From NCBI GenBank assembly GCA_002682825.1, contig NOKP01000008.1:310001-374000 (forward strand): a stretch of 64,000 bases of DNA, read 5' to 3'. Positions 13,414-25,454 of the stretch are shown one piece after another. The translations under genes and the position numbers were made by a program. Within the stretch, counting starts at the first letter, position 1. The number at the start of each line of letters is the position of its first letter. Below the pieces are notes generated by a model, which did not search any database, was not told the origin of the DNA, and saw only the letters and a program-made list of their open reading frames with translations. The DNA comes from Neonectria sp. B-13. Its lineage: Eukaryota > Ascomycota > Sordariomycetes > Hypocreales > Nectriaceae.

Positions 13414-15017
13414 ATGTCATTCACCGAAAACGACGAGGCCGTGGAACAGCTCCCGGCCAACGGAATCTCTGTTCTCGTCGTGGGATCCGGTATAGGCGGT
13501 CTGTCTGCAGCTCGCGAGCTCTGGCGCATCGGGTGCGACGTTCGAGTGCTGGAGAAGCGCTCGGGGGAGGTCATGACGGGTAGGAAGAGCGCTGGATTCT
13601 CTCCATCCCTGGCGCACTGGGCACGGCACTGAAGCACTACAACCAGGCGACTCCTTCATGATCGGCCCTAGTGCCATGTCTACGCTGCGCAAGTTCCATC
13701 GCCTGATGCGTGATGTCGAGGCCATAGGCCAGTTCCCCGACATCTACGTCCACCGGCACGATGGCACCCTCGTGCGGAGCCCCATGCACGCTACCGAGAT
13801 GCTAAGCGAGTCGGCGCGCGCAGTGCTCCCCGCCGGCACTGCACCGCAGGAGACGTCGCGGCCCAAGATGTACGCAGCTATGCTTGCGCAGCTGCAGCGC
13901 GTGGGCGTGGCCGTCGAGCACGGGGTCGAAGTCGTCTCGTACTTTGATGCCGACGACGAAGGCGCAGCAGGCCGGGCCGGCGTCGTGTTAAAGGGCGGTA
14001 CTCGCCGGGAAGCCGACCTCGTCGTCGCGGCCGACGGCGTGCACAGCGTGAGCACCAAGTTGGTGCTCGGCCACCATGTCCCTGCGAAGCCGAGCGGGCA
14101 CGCCGCCTTTCGCGTCGCGTATCCGGTCGAGCGGGTGGCCGGCAACGCCATCATCGAGGAGGGTTTCCCAGCTGACAAGGCACCTATGATCTGCACGTAT
14201 CTTGGGGGGTGAGCGACTCTTTATACTAGCCAAGGAGGCCTTGCTGATCTAGAATGTGCCTTTGGTAGACCCGATGATATCCAGGTGTACGTCTTTCGCT
14301 TCCAGCATGATATTGCGTGGTTTTGCATGCACGAGGTAAGTCGGTTCGCACCTGATGAACGTCACACTGAGCCAACGAGAAGGGAAACAGGACAACGGCC
14401 GCGCAGCCGAGTCGTGGGACTCGCACCCACCGCTCTCGGCCGTGCTAGATCTTCTCGCCACCCATCCGGAGCTTCCTCCAGCCGTGCTCGAGGTGGTGCG
14501 TCTGACGCCGCCAAACTCCATCGTTGACTTCCGCATCATGCTGCGTGACCCGCAGCCGACGTGGACCTCGCACTCCGGCCGCATCATTCAGCTCGGCGAC
14601 GCGGCGCACACGTTCCATCCCAACTCGGGCAACGGCGCGACGCAGGCCATCGAGGACGCGGCGACGCTGGCCGCCTGCGTGACGCTCTCGGGACTGCACG
14701 TTCCCTGGGCCACGCGCGTATGCAATCTCCTCCGCTTCGAGCGCGTTTCGTGCATCCAGGCCTTCGGCATTTACAGCCAGTCGCTGCGGCGCAAGGGCCA
14801 GCGAATACCCCCTTTTAGTCGTTGGATCGTTGCCCATGACGCCGAGGCCTACGCGCGAGAGCGTTTCGCCGAGGCGTTGGATCATCTTCAGAAGGGCACG
14901 CCGTTTAGAAACACTAACACCCCACCGGGCATGGAGTACCGCCCATGGTCCATCAACACGCTGCTGGAGGAGAAGGAGAGGGGCGAGCCGACGGTACTCG
15001 ATGGGGACTGGAGCTGA
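13414..15017 (+). CDS. FAD-dependent monooxygenase, salicylate-hydroxylase-like (group A)
   Basis: Exons 13414-13579, 13647-14208, 14269-14335 and 14391-15017 give 473 residues, a typical length for single-component aromatic or olefinic hydroxylases. The N-terminal dinucleotide fold is GSGIGGLSAARE, the DG motif is in AADGVHS, and the GD motif is LGDAAHTFHPNSGNGA. These are the three FAD/NADPH fingerprints of the family. The start at 13414 was chosen because it places the GxGxxG about 25 residues in, as usual. Without splicing the frame breaks at 13632 and 14212, but clean GT-AG introns of 67, 60 and 55 nt explain both breaks, so this is not a pseudogene. Its partner is probably the divergent epoxide hydrolase. 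Substrate (ring hydroxylation or olefin epoxidation) cannot be decided from sequence. Confidence 0.9.
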
Positions 15018-15309
15018 AGGATGTTGCCAATAGATAGATAGCTACGTCTGTTGCCTTCCGATGGTCTTGGCTTGAATTTATTGTCTTGTCTCCTTCAGCG
15101 GGTGCAGATATTTTCCTGGCCTTCGCGCATGCACGAGAAAGTACAATAATCCATCATTGCGGACAGTCCACGTGGCAACTACGTACGGTCCATATCAAAG
15201 TAAAACATTCGCCCGTCACTTACTCGTCCCATGGGTTAAAACATTGCCCGTGACAAGCAAGAATATTCATACAGAGTGGAGTTGTTAACCGCGCAATAAG
15301 CAAGGCCCA

Positions 15310-17202
15310 TTAAGACTGTCCCTCCTTAACCTCCTTGACCTTCTTGACGCTCTTCCATTCAATCAAAACGCTCCCAATAATAGTGAGGGCCGACATACAC
15401 AGCGCAACTGTGTACACCTTAGTCAAGGCGCTGTTGTAGGCTACCAGGACCTTATGCAGGTCTTCTGGAGGTACCAGGGACCGCACCTGGGTCGCGCCCA
15501 CGTCTGCCAGCTTGGATAGATCAATACCGCCGTTAGGAAATGCTGCTTTGAGATTCTTGACGAAGTGATTCTGAAGCACAGACTGCCCAACCGAGACAAA
15601 AATGGCCCCGCTGAGCGTCTGGGTGAGCATGATGATGGAGGTTCCCGCAGGCACTTCGGACTTGGGCAAGATTGTCTGTATAGCCACCATGGGTTGTTGC
15701 TGGCCCAACCCAAGACCTAGGCCTACCATCACTTGGTAGCCGACCCACTCGGAGAAGCTTGCATTGACAGTCCAGGTCGTCATTAGGCCCACTCCGATGG
15801 GCGTAATGATAGAGGAGATTATCATCATGGGGGCATCTAGATTACCCAACGATTAGCTGTCTGGGCTCGATGCAAAGTGGATGAAGCTAAAGAACGTACA
15901 GTATCCAAATTTGGAAACCAGGACTCCGGCCAAATTAGCCATGATGACCACTCCTAAAACAAAGGGAAGCAGTCTGACGCCGGCATCGGCAGCACTGGCA
16001 CCGCGGATGACTTGGTGCCATAAAGGGATATAGTAAATGAGGATGAGGAACGTGGCCAAGTTGTTGAAGGCGTTCCACGTGGCTGCCGCAACACTCCTTT
16101 TCGTTATGATCCGGATGGGTAGGGAAGCCTCGTCGCCTTTCCAGTATTCGAACGCAAGGAACGCAATGCCTAGCACGCCGAAGAGCACAAACAATGCAAT
16201 GACCCGGCCACTGCTCCAAGCATAGGTCGAGCCACCCCACTGGAGAGCAAGTAAGAGGGACACAATGGCAGGGATGAAAATCAACAAGCCAACCAGATCA
16301 ATCTTCTTCAGCCTGTCGGCGATAGGGATTGAGCTGATTTCTGGGCGCTCGGGGGATGGGAGAAACAAAAGGATAGCGAGGATAGTGACGCCACCAAAGG
16401 GCAAGTTGATGTAGAAGCACCACCGCCAAGTCAGCTTGCTGGTAAAGACTCCTCCCAGGACGGGTCCTAGGACAGACGCGACGGCGTACACCATGCCCAT
16501 GGAGGCAATGCACATGGGGCGAATGCGGAGAGGAAACGAGTGGGCGATGATAATGAAGGCTCCTGACGCTATTCCAGCACCCCCCACGCCTGCAACCGCG
16601 CGGCCGACGATGAGGGCAGTGCTGGTGGGTGCGACACCACACACCAACGACCCGAGCTCGAAAATGGTGATGGCGACGAGGAATGTGTACTTGATGGAGA
16701 AGTTGGAATAGACACGACCGTAGAAGAGCTGGAACGCCGCTGTCGTCAAGAGGTAGCCTGATTTTCGTTTGTGGGTTAGAGAGGAGCGCTGAACCTAGCT
16801 GTCGGTTGGATCGTCGAGTTTACGTACCACTACCGTACCATCCCTCGTCTGATGTCTTCCCAAATTCGTCCGTAATGCTAGGGATTGCATTGGACACGAT
16901 GGTTTGGTCCTATAGATGATTTCCGCAAGTTCAGCATGCTGGAATAGTTGGATAAGAGTTGGCATCTCGGCTTGACTCACAAGAGCGTACAAGAAGACAG
17001 CGAACCATAGTCCAACCCCAATGAACAACAGCTTTGACCACGATGGGGATTCTTCTTTGGGAGTTTCCTCTCGCGAGCCGTCCGGGGTTTCTTGGGCTGC
17101 ATTCCGTTCTGGGTCTTCTGAGGCAGTGCTTAATGAAGACTGCTGCTCAGGCTTCTCCAAGGTAGCAGCAGTCGATTGGTCGTGGCCCTCATCTACAGCC
17201 AT
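15310..17202 (-). CDS. MFS transporter, DHA14 (14-TM drug:H+ antiporter-like)
   Basis: Spliced from 17202-16981, 16909-16828, 16757-15900 and 15836-15310 to 562 residues. A charged, Ser/Thr/Glu-rich cytosolic N-terminus of about 55 residues precedes a series of hydrophobic helices. Recognisable are the loop following TM1 with the DQTIVSNAIPSI segment typical of fungal DHA14 exporters, and the antiporter motif C as GPVLGG followed by WRWCFYINLP. The C-terminus is short and Lys-rich. An ATG at 17373 is also in frame with part of exon 1, but the one at 17202 starts the usual acidic N-terminus and is preferred. The likely role is export of, or self-protection against, the metabolite made by the neighbouring cluster. 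It converges on the FAD monooxygenase with only 292 bp between the stops. Confidence 0.9.
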
Positions 17203-17681
17203 GTTGGTGGTGTCAGAAATCAGAGATGGATTTGTAGCCAGTTGGAGGATGATTATTTGATAATGAGGAGACGCAAAGTGAAAGAGAAAAAAGCTTTGAC
17301 AGTTTCCAAAGGATCCAAAGACAAGAATGCAGCCCTTTACGCCGTGCTTATATACTGACTGGAGGCCATCCACGGTTCAAGCTCAAATGACATAATTCGG
17401 GAAAGCTGCCGTGTGAAGCGAAGAAGAGCCAATAACAACGGGAGGTGTCGACAGGGGTCGCGTTGCTTTCCAAACGAGGGTTAGCGCCCAGCGCCACCAA
17501 CGCAATGTGGACTTTGCGTCCCGCCGTAAGCTCCGATTGTGACGGGGGCCATTTGTGGAGGAATAGCATGCAACCTTCTCACGACGCGCACTCCTCTTCT
17601 CTCAATCACCGTTCAGCAAGCAATATACCCTATCCCGGGACCCGGAACTAGCCCTTGAGCCCGACAAGCCCTCTTGGTACA
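17203..17681. promoter_or_regulatory. Divergent promoter region between MFS exporter and Zn2Cys6 regulator
   Basis: 479 bp between divergent start codons, presumably holding both promoters. I saw no strong motif cluster here, unlike the epoxide hydrolase/monooxygenase promoter. Confidence 0.4.
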
Positions 17682-19596
17682 ATGCCCGTTTGCGGTACAG
17701 GGAAAGCCCTCCCTTCTGTTCCCCGGTCCAAGGGCTGTCTCACTTGCGTCTCTCGCAAGACGCGCTGCGGTCCGTCCATTTGCAAGCCACGTGCAGGTTC
17801 TGTTTGATTCTGACAATCTTGTTGCAGACGGCAGGCGGCCGACATGCTGTGCCTGCGAGAACCGGAAGCAGGTCTGTGGGGGATATCGGAGACAGGAAGT
17901 TGTCTTCTTGAGCGAGGGATGGCGAGCTCCGGGCGTGGCATCCACGGCGCGCAGCAAGATGAAGAAGCCTGACAGCTCGCATTCCGGCACTCTTACGTGT
18001 TCCAAGACCCCTACGCACCCGGTTTTATTTACAAGCCCGGCTATAGACCGGTCGCATCTCCACACTGCCTTTTTCCTGGCCTCGTTTGGATCACGACCTT
18101 TCCAAGCCCCCGCCTTCATCGTTGATGTCTTCCGCCATTACTTCTCCTTGGTTTCATCCAATGGACTCGATGGTCCGAAAGACTCTTCATCACCAAGTAC
18201 ACCTGTTGTCTTTGCCGTCGATGCTCTCGCTCTGGCCCACTTTGGTATGGCCAACGCTGACGCCGTGTCGGTGCGGCGGAGCTTTCACACCTATGGCAAG
18301 GCGCTCCACGCCATGTCAGTTAGGTTAGCCGAGTTGAAGCGTGTAGATTCTGACGTTTACGACATTTCCGAAGAGAATTGGCAGCACTTGGCCTTCTTCT
18401 GTCTTGTCATGATGTTCTGGGAAGTATGTTCTGTCCCTCCCCAACGCACCATCAGTGTGACTCTAACACAAAACCCAACCAAAAGCTGAAAATGTCGCCT
18501 GCTTCGCACAACTGGCAAAACCACATACATGGCCTAGCTGCTGCCATCAATCTCCGAGGCACAGATCATGCGTACTCGGAAACCAATTTTCGGCTGCTTG
18601 CATTTTCCCGCTTGTTTATTGTGCGTAGCTACACCTATCACGGCAGTCCAAGTGTAGCTCTCCTAGCTGACATGACCTCAGATTTTACAGACATTGTCCG
18701 CAAGGCAGCCGAGCTTCCTCTCGAACAACGACTGGCGACAACGCTCACCCATCCGTTCGGCATGGCTCATCGAGATGAGATCGGTACTTGACGAAGCCGA
18801 GAGCCCAAAGTTTAGTACCGACTTTGAGCTTTATACTTCAACCGATTCTCTGATGATGGATGCTACTACTATTGTGTCCATCATGGCTCAATATGACCAC
18901 CTTGTTACCAAAAGGTCAACTGCAAGTGGGGAGGACGATGATGACCCTGGCCAGATCTTGATCGATCTGTACGACACGGTCGAAAGCATATTGTCTCGCA
19001 ATGAAGCGCGATTGGCGCGCTGGAACTCTAATATACGTGAAGTTTCACTCTCGTCGTGGTTGTCGCTCCACCAAGATGTGGCCGCTGACCCCATCTCGGG
19101 TCATTTTTGGTCTAGCATCAACGGGGGGGACGTTCAGTCATATTTCAACACTATCTTCTCCTTCCGTACAATGATGGAGTACCACTCCATCACGCTATAC
19201 TGGACGATAGTCATGTCTCTTCGTCTACTCCTAAGCGACATGCTCACTTTGATGCCTAAGACGAATGCACATGGAATGCCCGCCAACCCACAACAGAAAA
19301 TCGAGGACCACCGCATCCAGCTAATGAAATATGCGCACAAGGTCCTGCAAGTAATCTGCTATGCCACACTTGCGGAGAGCAGGGCCGTCGCGCCTTTTTT
19401 CCTTGCCGCGCCGTTCCAACTGACGGTTGCCGTCTTGGAACGGGAATGCAAGTCTCTCCGAGCAGCTGGTAGCAACGAAGAGAGAATCCGGAGATGCGAG
19501 AGTCTGAAGAGTCTTGCGGTGCGTTATTTGGATTGGGCTATGCAGAATAAAATACCCGTCAAGATGGATTTGGACTCTCCTTGGATGTCAGGGTAG
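17682..19596 (+). CDS. Zn2Cys6 transcription factor
   Basis: Exons 17682-17769, 17828-18423, 18486-18620 and 18682-19596 give 577 residues; a second acceptor at 18690 would remove three. The binuclear zinc cluster is split by intron 1: CLTCVSRKTRC lies before it and CCACENRKQVC after it, giving the canonical C-x2-C-x6-C-x6-C-x2-C-x6-C spacing. The remainder is the helical middle-homology type region of fungal regulators. Fusing the exons also repairs stops at 18489 and 18791. It acts in the nucleus on CGG-type sites. Position next to the MFS exporter and 4 kb from the TCGGT-rich epoxide hydrolase/monooxygenase promoter makes it the natural candidate regulator of the left block (inference). 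Confidence 0.9.
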
Positions 19597-19852
19597 AAGT
19601 ATAGACAAGCTACTTAATGTTGCACAATGTCTGGGCCCGGTCGCCTTGGTTGTGCGGGAGCGGCATATATCACAGGCCTTACGGGCGGATTTGTTCAAGT
19701 CTAGATCCAGGCATTTAACTTGAACAGAAACATACTTCCACCAAGTATTATCACAAATGAGCTTATAAGTATTTACTCTAAACCTATTTATAATAAAACT
19801 AGATCAGCACCTTTATATAAGTTTCTAACTATTTTACCCTGTATTATCCTAT

Positions 19853-21622
19853 CTAACTGCTACCTATATAGTAGTGTCGCGGCGGATATATAAGGTCCTC
19901 ATCAGATGACACCCTTTGTTCACGGGAAACATTCACGTCCACACTCCTGATAATCTTCCCCGAATGTTCCAGATTACTCAACTGGTGAGAGGATGGCTGG
20001 CGTTTAGAGTCATCGTTGGAGCCATCGTGGCGATAATAACCTCCAGTTGAGGGATAACTTCTCTTAGCACTCGAGCCAAAGACGCTAGGTGCGATCTTTG
20101 ATAGGATGGAGCGCAAGGCAGGCATGCAAGCGCAAATGATAAACATGTTGCATTCCAGAACACTCCAATAAATGGCCGGCGAGTTATCATCTGCAATAAG
20201 CACAGTAAGCCAAAGTTGTTACACCCAAGGATCAACGTAGAACTTACAGGTGGGATTTGACGTCTTCGAGAATTGAATGAGAGATTGCAGTCTCAAAATG
20301 CTGATAATCGTGATTCTGAATACTTGTCAGATTTTACGGCCTCAAAAATGAAGTCTCCAGTCTACGCCATGTTTGGGGCAATGGTAGGTCAGGAGAGGTC
20401 ATCAACATACACAAATCCCAAAGCAAACATCAGAAGTACTTGAAACTTCTTCTTCCAGTTCATCTGAAGTTTGAAAACAGTCGGCAGAGGCAAGGATAAG
20501 ATCGTTACGTCAATGCCAATCTCGATGGCAGCGCGGATCCACGAGAAGAGGTTGATGTCTATGCAGAATCCCGTCGTTTCACCTGACCAACCAGTCCAGA
20601 AGTACGAAATCGGCGTGCATTGGAAGATCATGGCACAGGTGTTTGCGATACCGAAACATATGACGATGCCCATCAAGGCCCAAGAGCATATCCTGACAAC
20701 GTGGGAGGCCGCTGGAAAGACGCGAATGTAGAACGCCAACAGCGACATCTGGACGAGCATCTCGGCGAACATGTAGAAAATCTCGGCGACATAGAGAAGC
20801 TTGGGTGACACGTTAGTCCACATCTTAAGTCGTGTCCATTCTGCTAACCTTGAAAGTCGTGTTGATGTCCGGAAACGATATCGTCCAAAGGTCCTTGCCC
20901 ATCCCAGAGCGGGCCACTGAGTCCAGATGTCAGCGCCAATTGTTACTGTTGACAGAGGCTAATTACTTACTGGGAAAGCAAACAAAGTTCAAAACGGAGG
21001 CGAACATCTGCACGGCGGGATGTTAGCAACCCATTGGAAGTAGAGCGACTCGGGAAATTCTTGTAGCTCCTTACCACCGCCAGCACAATCAAGTAATCGT
21101 CCCAGTCCAAGTCGATTTTTGTGACCCAAAGCCGACCGAAAATTCGAATCAGAACTAAAAGAATCGCGAATGACCCGAAGGATGCCGGGATGCCAACGAC
21201 AGTAACCGACTGGTCGCCTGGCGGTACTCCGCATGCTGCCAATGTTGCATTGGTGGATGCTAAACTTGAGTCAGATCACCGAGAGATCTTGTCATCGATC
21301 GGCCGCTAGGAGAGTAGTCGACTCACTCAGGATATTTTTAATGGTGCAGCGTTCAGCCTGGCAGGCCTGTGTGGCGGCCATGAATTCCTGGTCGGCGCAA
21401 AGACAAGAAATGTCCGAAGCCGAACAGGACGAACTCGAAACATTCTGCTCGAAACATTGGATCTGAAGTGAAAGATGTTAGCTCTGTGGAAGGAATCCAG
21501 GACGTGTCCACTCTGTGCACTGGAGAACTTACCGAGCAGTCTGGGAGCGAAGACATAAGATCGCCTTGGGCGCTTGAGCTTCCCAAGAGCGCAAAAGCGC
21601 AAAGGAGAGCAACCACTTTCAT
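19853..21622 (-). CDS. CFEM-domain PTH11-type seven-helix receptor
   Basis: Eight short exons (21622-21533, 21462-21327, 21259-21075, 21007-20971, 20916-20849, 20799-20411, 20315-20248, 20190-19853) sum to 436 residues. A signal peptide (MKVVALLCAFALLGSSSAQG) leads into an eight-cysteine CFEM domain: LPDCS, QCFEQ, then closely spaced Cys in SCLC, TQAC and AERC. After it come the fungal rhodopsin-like helices, including WVTKIDLDWDDYLIVLAVV and a segment around WTGWSG, and a polar cytosolic tail of about 100 residues. This is the architecture of PTH11-related GPCRs, which in pathogenic fungi sense surfaces or hosts. It is not a biosynthetic enzyme, so it may be a bystander or a signal input for the cluster. 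A direct reading that places the start of exon 6 at ATG 20823 would need a 25-nt intron; the 49-nt intron 20848-20800 with a GACTAACG branch site is better. Confidence 0.85.
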
Positions 21623-23229
21623 GGTCCGGCCCTTCGCACCACGGAATTGAGCCTACAACTTTTGCAGAGAATGATCACTAGGCCATACGGTGTACGGGCA
21701 GTGGCATCAATTGTAGAAGTTGACACCAAAGCCCAAGAACAACGAGCGAGACTCGGAAATATAGCGCATGCAGTCCGATCCAGATCTGAAGCAGGACTTG
21801 GCATGCTAGAGAGTACCTGCCGTTACCGGAGGAGTCTCTGTAGATCACTAAATGTTGGATAGCCAGTCGATGGCCTGCAAGACTGTTAACATGGGGAGTC
21901 AATAGTGACAGTTCAAGAATCGTGGAACTGTGTACGTGTTCGCAAAAGCATTATTGGCCATAATGGTTTTCCGCCCGATACGAATATGTAACGTCGAGCC
22001 CGGAGCAGCTCATCCTTCGACCCCCTTCGTACATGTCGTATATCATAATACTTACCCAAAGGTGTCATCCTACGTTAGCCTTGCTTGTACCTAGAACCAT
22101 GTCTGATGCACATCGAAAAGGATTTTAGGTGTGGGAGGCCCTGGTTCTTTGAGAGCCTCTGTAGAACTGGCACACCTCAAAGGCTCAAAGGAGCCAACAT
22201 GTGAAATCCCTGGGGCCAAGACGAATCATGCCATAATGACATCGTTGCCGTTACAGAAATCTGTCCGTCTAACCACAATAGTATATTCATACATGCAGGT
22301 CGACGGCACAGTGGGTTATGAAGATTGAGGATCTCATGGAGGCCCCTGGAATTTAGCAAGGCTGACACGTTAGTGGTTGGACTACTGCAAGCTGTATCCA
22401 GTTTGGCATACATGGCATCCTTCGACTCCACGCTTGTTCCTTCTTTCTGGACAAGGCATGACTTCAAAAGCAAGCATGAAGATTTTCTCACGATTGTCCT
22501 AAAACGGAAAAAGACGTTGACATCAGGGTTGGAGGATGATAGCATGAGCATTCGGCAGCAGAAGCCGTACAGGACTCGAATGAACATGTACGAGTATTAC
22601 AATACCTTAGACAGACGTCTTAAGAGAGTGTAGTGTAGTCGTTATAACTCAAAAAAGGTTACGTACTTCAATTGGATAACGCATCTCTCTCGCCCAGCCA
22701 CAAGAATCACCAAAGCGTCCGAGAAACAATCCGGAGAATGGCCCCCCGCAGGCTGGGGTGCGGGGTTTATGGATTATGGTGGTAGCCATTGCGGAGACAA
22801 GGTTACGCAGTCGTCTTAGTCGTGAGGCAGGTGAGCCACCCCCTCCGAAAAGATATCACAAAAAGCAATTGCAATCGAAGGACCCTCTCAATTGCGACAT
22901 CTCGGAAAAGGAATGAGAGCAGCGCAATCAAGGGCATTGGATTCGCATATCTACGGAATCATTGTGTAGCATCCGTCCTGCATGCCCCGGGATTCCGGCA
23001 CGAACTTCTCCTGAGCCGTGCATATGATGCTGCGCACACAGGAGGAATTGACTCGCCAAGCCGTTCATAATTCATCCTCCTTGATTCGTTACCCGGAGCA
23101 GGGGATAGGGAGATGAGGTGTGCCAGGAGGAAACATGGGGGGTCATCATGTTTAATATCCACTGACCCAAGTTGTCACTGTACTGCTCATTCCTCGGATT
23201 TCATCTGCATTTTTCCGTCAAATACGACC
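21623..23229. other. Intergenic region, 1.6 kb, no supported gene
   Basis: Lies between the divergent receptor and P450 genes and should contain both promoters. Small ORFs up to 136 codons occur (for example 22177-22587 minus) but show no recognisable domain, no splice support and no coding-like composition. I see no RNA gene or repeat. Confidence 0.5.
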
Positions 23230-25223
23230 ATGATTGGATTTTTCTCGCTCGTCCTTGGCCTGGGAACTGGTCTCGTTGTGCTTTTCGTCGTTCATGGCGT
23301 CTTGAGTACGTCCAAGAATGCCAACCAACCCCCTCGGCCGCCAGGCCCGAAAGGTCTTCCTTTTGTTGGAAATTTGAATGACCTGCCCAAGCCAGGTGTT
23401 CTTGAAGCACACCACTGGCTGAAGCACAAGGAGCTCTATGGTTCGTTTCAATGAAATGCAATTCGAGGATGAAGGGTTTCTTACCAAAGCATGGCATTGT
23501 CCGTCGTGAATAGGCCCGATAAGCTCCGTAACGGTCATGGGACAAACTTTGGTCATTATCAACGATGTAAACCTTGCGTTTGAGCTATTGGAGAAGCGGT
23601 CTGCGAAGCATTCATCAAGACCGAGACAAATATTCGCAGGTGAAATGTACGATTGAAAGTTAGCCATCTCTAGGTTGACCTCCGACTGACAGAAATTTAT
23701 AGGATAGGCTGGGAGAATTCTCTTGGATTATCCCAATACAACAACCGATTTCGAACCTATCGAAAGAATATGAGTCGCATTATTGGATCCAAGGCCGCCG
23801 CCGCGCAGTACAATACCTTGCAAGAGGCTGAAGTCGGCCATTTTCTCTTACATGTTCAGGATAAACCAGATGACTTGGTTGATCACATCAGAAAGTCGGT
23901 CACAGTTATTTTCAGAAAGGTGTTTGGTGTCACTACTAACTCGTTCGAATTTTCAGGGAGACTGGCGCGGTCATATTGAAGATCGCGTATGGTTATACGG
24001 CAGAACCTTTTAAAAATGATGTGCTTGTCGACATGGCCGGTGATGCCATGGACAAATTTGCCCGTGCTGGTGTACCTGGTGCCTTCATGGTAGATATGAT
24101 GCCATTCTGTAAGTTCTTCTATAATAATATCTCAGACGACTTCAAGTTGTTGTATGGAAATAATCTGATCAGTTTCAGTAAGATACCTTCCCAGCTGGAT
24201 ACCCGGGACCGGATTCCAGAAAATCGCCCAAAAGTGGAAAGCCGAACTCACTCATGTCACAGAGAAGCCATATGCGTTTGTTAAGGATCAAATGGCTAAG
24301 GGAAAAGATGATTCCTCATTTCTCTCACGGCTAATGGAGACGGGTGACTCGAGCCCAGAAGAAAGGTTCACGAACAAATGGTCTGCTATGTCGTTGTACA
24401 CGGCAGGGGCGGATACGGTATGCCCTCTTCTTCTTTGACGATGCCCCAATACAAACAAACGACCTAACATTTCTAGACCGTGTCAGCCCTTGCTTGTTTC
24501 TTCCTAGCCATGACGATCTTTCCCGAGGTTCAGCAAAAGGCACAGGAAGAGATCGATCGAGTGGTCGGCCAAGATCGATTGCCTACTTCGGCAGATCGTC
24601 AGAATTTGCCGTACATCGAGGCCACGGTGAAGGAGGTTCTACGCTGGCATCCCGTGGCACCAATGGCACTTCCCCATACAAGTACATCAGATGATGTGTG
24701 TGAAGGATACTTTATTCCAAAAGGGTCTATGCTATTCGCAAACGTTTGGTGAGTATACCGGGAAGCAGTGATCCCTGAAATGTCCAAGAGGAAAGACAGC
24801 CGGTCTAACATTACGCTACACTATAGGCACTTCACACACGACCCAGAAGTGTATGATGAACCCATGTCTTTTAAGCCTGAGCGATTCTTGGAAACCGAAA
24901 CACACAAGCCGGCGCCGGATCCGCACATGTTCGTGTTTGGCTTCGGCCGCCGGATTTGCCCCGGGCGTATCTTAGCCGACAACGCCTTGTATCTCAACAT
25001 TGCACAGTCTTTGGCAGTATTCAACATCAGCAAGGGCATCGAAAATGGCCAGGAAGTTGAGTCCAAGGTCCAGTTCACGCCAGGTGTGGTCAGCCACCCA
25101 GCGCCCTTTAAGGCCCAGATCAAGCCCAGGTCTCCTCACCATGAGAAGTTGATCCGATCTGTTGAACAAACGTTTCCATGGGAAGAGAGTGATTCAAAGG
25201 TTCTGGAGAGAATGAACTATTAG
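23230..25223 (+). CDS. Cytochrome P450 monooxygenase
   Basis: Seven exons (23230-23440, 23514-23646, 23703-23894, 23957-24108, 24179-24417, 24477-24748, 24827-25223) give 531 residues, full length for a fungal microsomal P450. An N-terminal membrane anchor (GFFSLVLGLGTGLVVLFVV) is followed by the proline hinge PPRPPGPKGLPFVGN. The I-helix motif AGADT lies at the exon 5/6 junction. ExxR is in KEVLRW, PERF follows, and the haem loop is FGFGRRICPG with its Cys ligand. All six introns obey GT-AG and the joined frame has no stop, so the gene looks functional. It resembles the group annotated as O-methylsterigmatocystin-oxidoreductase-like, though that label says little about substrate. It is a plausible oxidative tailoring enzyme for either megasynthase. 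The surrounding DNA is visibly more AT-rich than the PKS genes. Confidence 0.92.
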
Positions 25224-25454
25224 GTTCGGTTACTGGTGTCTCCTTACCTGCTTTCGTTACATATACAATAACTCTAGCCTAGCTACTGCCAAGTCAGAGT
25301 AGTCATTAGCTTACGAAATGGTTTGTAACTACCCTCCACTCTGAACTAGTCCAGCCTCAAGTCATATACCTGTCACATTTTACGAACATTAATTACATCA
25401 ATGTGTTTTCTCATTTAAAGTAGAGGTGATTTTATGGCTTGGTGCTGTTCACGC

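Noticed and set aside
13414..15017. Apparent frameshifts in the FAD monooxygenase
   Set aside because: All breaks are explained by canonical introns of 67, 60 and 55 nt, and the joined frame restores every family motif.
20800..20848. Alternative start of the receptor exon at 20823 (MWTNVS...)
   Set aside because: Would require a 25-nt intron; the 49-nt intron with a proper branch site joins conserved receptor sequence.
23441..24826. Idea that the P450 is a pseudogene because its ORFs are fragmented
   Set aside because: Six GT-AG introns give an uninterrupted 531-residue P450 with all motifs.
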